A stretch of DNA of 7,221 nt from Planctomycetota bacterium (GTDB lineage: Bacteria > Planctomycetota > UBA11346). The translations under genes were made by a program, and so were the position numbers. The stretch lies in the NCBI GenBank assembly GCA_947470885.1, contig CANIXE010000110.1, positions 1 to 7,221 on the forward strand. Reading direction: 5' to 3'. Under the pieces are notes generated by a model, which worked only from the letters and a program-made list of their open reading frames with translations, did not search any database and had not been told where the DNA came from. Numbering within the stretch: the first letter of the stretch is position 1; every line of letters starts with the position of its first letter. Below, piece after piece: positions 4,615 through 7,221 of this stretch.

Positions 4615-4630
4615 GGCCGTCCGTTGACAG
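4608..4630. promoter_or_regulatory. TTGACAG inverted repeat between divergent units
   Basis: CTGTCAA (4608-4614) and TTGACAG (4624-4630) form a perfect 7-bp inverted repeat with a 9-nt spacer in the gap between the tRNA-tuf operon (minus) and the AAA ATPase gene (plus). Each arm is a consensus -35 box pointing outward on its own strand. The left arm has a plausible -10; the right arm has none that I can recognise. It could also be an operator for a dimeric regulator. Confidence 0.45.
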
Positions 4631-4676
4631 GCGCGGAACTTGCATGGGTCCTGCGAGCCGTGCAGATGGTCAGGCC

Positions 4677-6158
4677 ATGGCCCAGGACCTCGCCACTCGC
4701 CTCGCCCTGCTGCTGCGGGCCCGTCACGCCTGCCTCAGCATCACCACGGAGGAGGAGGATGTCGTCCTCACGACCCTGGGGAAGGTCTGTCTGGACCTGG
4801 GGCGCCCCTTGCTGCGCTGGTCCGCCGTGGGTGGCGTGGTGGATGGGGCCTTCGCCCAGGAGGTGCCAACTCACCCGGATACGGAGCACCCCGCCGGCGC
4901 CCTGCGCTGGTGGACGCGTAGCGGCGAGACCCGCGCCTTGGTGCTGTGCGACCTGGCCGCCCACCTGGAGCAGCCCGTGGTCCTGCGGGCGGCCCGTGAA
5001 GCCATCTTCCACGCCCGGACCATGGGCAGCACCCTCATCCTGGTGGACCACCAGCCCCTGCCCGCCGCCCTGGCAGCCGAGGCCGTTCCCGTGGAGGTCG
5101 GCCTGCCGGATGACGTCGAGCTGTTCGCCCTCGCCAAGGACACCCTGCGCCGCCTGCGTGAGGTCGAGCCTATCACGGTCGACATCACCGTGGCCCAGTT
5201 CAACACCCTGGTCCGCCACCTGCGGGGCCTCACGCGCACCCGCGCCATGCAGGTCCTGCGGGATGCGGCCATCGCCGATGGCCGGCTGGATGCCGCCGAC
5301 GTCGAACGGGTGGCCCACCTGAAGCGCCGCATGCTGCGCGAGCGGGGCCTGCTGACCGCCGTGGATGCCCCCGTGGGCCTGGACGAGGTGGCGGGCCTGG
5401 AGGGTCTGAAGCACTGGTTGGCCGTGCGCCGGCCCGCCGACGGCCCCGAGGCGCCGACGGACCCGCCGCGCGGCATCCTCGTCCTGGGTGTCCCCGGCAC
5501 GGGCAAGAGCCTGTGCGCCAAGGCCATCGCCGCGGCGTGGAACCGCCCCCTCTTGCGCCTGGATGCCGGGGTCCTGTACGACCGCTGGATCGGCTCGTCG
5601 GAGGAGCGCCTGCGGGGCGCCCTGGCCCAGGCCGAGGCCATGGCGCCGGCGGTGCTGTGGATCGATGAAATCGAAAAGGCCTTCGCCTCGGCCGCCGCCC
5701 ACAGCACGGATGGCGGCCTGTCCCAACGGCTCTTCGGTTCGTTCCTGGTCTGGCTGCAAGAGCACCGCGCCCCGGTGTTCGTGGTCGCCACCGCCAACAC
5801 CATCGAGGGCCTGCCGCCGGAACTCCTGCGCAAGGGCCGCTTCGACGAGGTGTTCTTCGTCGACCTTCCGGATGAGGCCGTCCGCGCCGACCTGTGGCGC
5901 ATCCACCTGAATCGCCGGGATCACGCCCTGCCCGAGGCGGCCATCCTCCGCCTGGCCGCCGCCGCCACGGATCGCACCGGCGCCGAGATCGAACAGGTCG
6001 TGGTGGCCGCCAGTCACGAAGCCCGCTTCGCCAAGCAAGCCTTGGCGGAAACGCACCTGCTGGCCGCCCTGGAGGCTTCCCCGCCCCTGGCCGTGACCAT
6101 GGCGGAATCCATCGACGCCCTGCGCGGCTGGGCCTCCGGGCGTTGCGCCCGGGCCTGA
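4677..6158 (+). CDS. Ycf46-type AAA+ ATPase
   Basis: The 493-residue soluble protein has an N-terminal domain (about 1-225) without a recognised catalytic motif and a C-terminal AAA+ module. Visible motifs are Walker A GVPGTGKS (271-278), pore-loop-like LYDRWIGSSEERLR (300-313), Walker B VLWIDEIEKA (326-335), sensor 1 ATAN (371-374), arginine-finger region LLRKGRFDE (383-391) and TGAEIEQVV (434-442). WIDEIEKAF, VFVVATAN and PPELLRKGRFDEVFFVDLP, plus the overall length, match the Ycf46 family of cyanobacteria and plastids, implicated in inorganic-carbon response in Synechocystis but biochemically unclear. Many non-photosynthetic bacteria have it too. The ATG at 4677 starts MAQDLATRLALLLRARH, a typical family start; an in-frame ATG at 4644 would add 11 residues, and neither has a strong Shine-Dalgarno. 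It is divergent from the tRNA operon and convergent with the phosphofructokinase gene. Confidence 0.85.
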   Translation: MAQDLATRLALLLRARHACLSITTEEEDVVLTTLGKVCLDLGRPLLRWSAVGGVVDGAFAQEVPTHPDTEHPAGALRWWTRSGETRALVLCDLAAHLEQPVVLRAAREAIFHARTMGSTLILVDHQPLPAALAAEAVPVEVGLPDDVELFALAKDTLRRLREVEPITVDITVAQFNTLVRHLRGLTRTRAMQVLRDAAIADGRLDAADVERVAHLKRRMLRERGLLTAVDAPVGLDEVAGLEGLKHWLAVRRPADGPEAPTDPPRGILVLGVPGTGKSLCAKAIAAAWNRPLLRLDAGVLYDRWIGSSEERLRGALAQAEAMAPAVLWIDEIEKAFASAAAHSTDGGLSQRLFGSFLVWLQEHRAPVFVVATANTIEGLPPELLRKGRFDEVFFVDLPDEAVRADLWRIHLNRRDHALPEAAILRLAAAATDRTGAEIEQVVVAASHEARFAKQALAETHLLAALEASPPLAVTMAESIDALRGWASGRCARA

Positions 6159-6199
6159 AAACATCACGGGGCCGGAGGATGACCTCCGGCCCCGTGATG
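6158..6199. terminator. Bidirectional hairpin between convergent genes
   Basis: CATCACGGGGCCGGAGG (6162-6178) and its exact complement (6183-6199) form a perfect 17-bp stem with loop ATGA. It starts 3 nt after the ATPase stop and ends 17 nt from the phosphofructokinase stop. On the minus strand it is followed directly by TTTTC (6161-6157), a short but usable U-tract for terminating the phosphofructokinase transcript. On the plus strand no T-run follows, so there it may act as a 3' end stabiliser or a less efficient terminator. Confidence 0.8.
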
Positions 6200-6216
6200 C
6201 CGCGTGCTGATGGGAA

Positions 6217-7221
6217 TCAGAACTTCAGCTGACCGATGGCCGGCAGGGTGCCGACCAGGGGCTTCAGGTAGGGCACCAGCTTCTCGACCACCACGTCGTT
6301 GCCGGCGGCGTTGATCATCTCGCGCGGCATGGGCTTGGTGTCCTTGGCCACCGTGGGCAGCGGGGTGACGAAGGTCTCGATCTTGTAGGTCGGACCATCG
6401 ACGCGCTTGAAGGCGATGCTGCCGGACTTCACGCCGGCCACCGCGGCGGCCACGGCGGCGGAACCCGCCAGGCGGGCCTCGGCGGCGTCCGTCTCGCTGA
6501 CCACGCCGGGGAAGCAGCGCTGCAGGTAGCCGAAGGTATCGGCGCGAATGCGGTGCTTCTTCTCGGGCCAGGCCTTGGCGAGGTAGGCCTTGAGGACCGC
6601 GGCCAGGGCGTCACCGAGGGCGCCGGAGCCGGACAGCTGCTTGTTGCCGTGGCTGTCCACTTCGCCGATGTCGATGATCTCCTTGCCGTCGGGGCCATGG
6701 ATGCCTTCGGACACGGCGACGACGCAGCGGCCGAGCTTGCGGTAGACGGCTTCCACGTCCTTGCTGAACTGCTCCAGGCTGAAGTCGGCCTCGGGGCAGT
6801 AGATGAGGTGCGGGCCATCGCCGGGGAACTGGCGGGCGAGGACGCTGGCGGCGGTCAGCCAGCCGGCATTACGGCCCATGACGATGTTGATCTTGATGCC
6901 GGAGAGGCTGCGGTTGTCGAGGTTGTCGCCCATGAAGGCCTGGGTGACGAACTTGGCGGCGCTGCCGTAGCCGGGGCAGTGGTCCGTGACGCGCAGGTCG
7001 TTGTCGATGGTCTTGGGGCAGTGGAAGCACGTCAGGTCGTAGCCCTCGGCGTGCGCCAGCTCATTGATGATGTTGGTCGTCTCGGCGGTGTCGTTGCCGC
7101 CGATGTAGAAGAAGTAGCGGACGCCCAGTTCCTTGAAGCGGGCGAAGATCTTCTTGCCGTCTTCCGGCGTGGCCTTGTGGCGGACGCTCTTCAGGGCGGC
7201 GGACGGGGTGCCGGCCACGAG
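6217..7221 (-). CDS. Pyrophosphate-dependent 6-phosphofructokinase, C-terminal part (5' end outside window)
   Basis: Phosphofructokinase converts fructose 6-phosphate to fructose 1,6-bisphosphate; the pyrophosphate type uses PPi and is reversible. The window holds 334 codons and the frame stays open to the right edge, so the N-terminus (probably 70-100 residues with the first glycine-rich loop) is missing; the GTG near 7218 is internal. Motifs, counted from the edge: IGGNDTAETT (40-49), CPKTIDNDL (68-76), catalytic Asp within TIDND, MGRNAGWL (115-122) and VAVSEGIHGPDG (169-180). The family rule is that Asp after GGx (E. coli Gly104 position) and Lys before TIDND (Gly124 position) exclude ATP and signal PPi use; both are present. 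It ends in VGTLPAIGQLKF. It converges on the ATPase gene. Confidence 0.9.
   Translation of the reverse strand, partial: LVAGTPSAALKSVRHKATPEDGKKIFARFKELGVRYFFYIGGNDTAETTNIINELAHAEGYDLTCFHCPKTIDNDLRVTDHCPGYGSAAKFVTQAFMGDNLDNRSLSGIKINIVMGRNAGWLTAASVLARQFPGDGPHLIYCPEADFSLEQFSKDVEAVYRKLGRCVVAVSEGIHGPDGKEIIDIGEVDSHGNKQLSGSGALGDALAAVLKAYLAKAWPEKKHRIRADTFGYLQRCFPGVVSETDAAEARLAGSAAVAAAVAGVKSGSIAFKRVDGPTYKIETFVTPLPTVAKDTKPMPREMINAAGNDVVVEKLVPYLKPLVGTLPAIGQLKF

Noticed and set aside
4611..6167. 518-codon open frame on the minus strand opposite the AAA ATPase
   Set aside because: It is rich in Gly, Gln and His with no domain, which is typical of a GC-rich antisense frame, while the plus strand carries an unmistakable AAA module.
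7216..7218. GTG as the phosphofructokinase start
   Set aside because: The frame continues to the window edge and the family requires an N-terminal glycine-rich loop before this point, so the gene begins outside the window.

Overview
The window is a GC-rich bacterial chromosome segment made almost entirely of the translation/secretion gene cluster. The EF-Tu sequence is the best taxonomic clue: its switch I reads KTVTI where most bacteria have RGITI, it carries a GGTVRDA segment before that, and it ends in REGGHTVGSGVVTKILE. From memory this pattern matches planctomycete EF-Tu. Together with a pyrophosphate-type phosphofructokinase and a Ycf46-type AAA ATPase, it suggests Planctomycetota or a close PVC relative. 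No alignment could be run, so this is a moderate-confidence inference.

Layout: positions 1-4614 are read on the minus strand, so transcription runs right to left. The order is a promoter near 4588-4614, tRNA-Thr(UGU), tRNA-Tyr(GUA), tRNA-Gly(UCC), tRNA-Thr(GGU), tuf, an intrinsic terminator, rpmG (L33), tRNA-Trp(CCA), secE, nusG, a candidate internal promoter, rplK (L11), rplA (L1) and the first 13 codons of rplJ (L10). This is the same order as the E. coli thrU-tyrU-glyT-thrT-tufB-secE-nusG-rplKAJ cluster, with rpmG and tRNA-Trp added between tuf and secE as in many other phyla. All five tRNAs have an encoded CCA end.

From 4677 to 6158 a divergently transcribed gene on the plus strand encodes a 493-residue Ycf46-type AAA+ ATPase. 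It meets a pyrophosphate-dependent phosphofructokinase (minus strand, truncated by the window's right edge) at a perfect 17-bp hairpin that probably terminates both convergent transcripts.

The cluster supplies charged-tRNA delivery (tRNAs, EF-Tu), the large ribosomal subunit (L33, L11, L1, L10), transcription elongation control (NusG) and the translocon subunit SecE. Intergenic spaces hold several perfect stem-loops that probably set relative expression by termination, processing or feedback. I see no mobile element, CRISPR array, rRNA gene or defence system. The most notable items are the divergent EF-Tu switch I, the terminator inside the operon after tuf, the TTGACAG inverted repeat between the divergent units, and the poorly characterised AAA ATPase.
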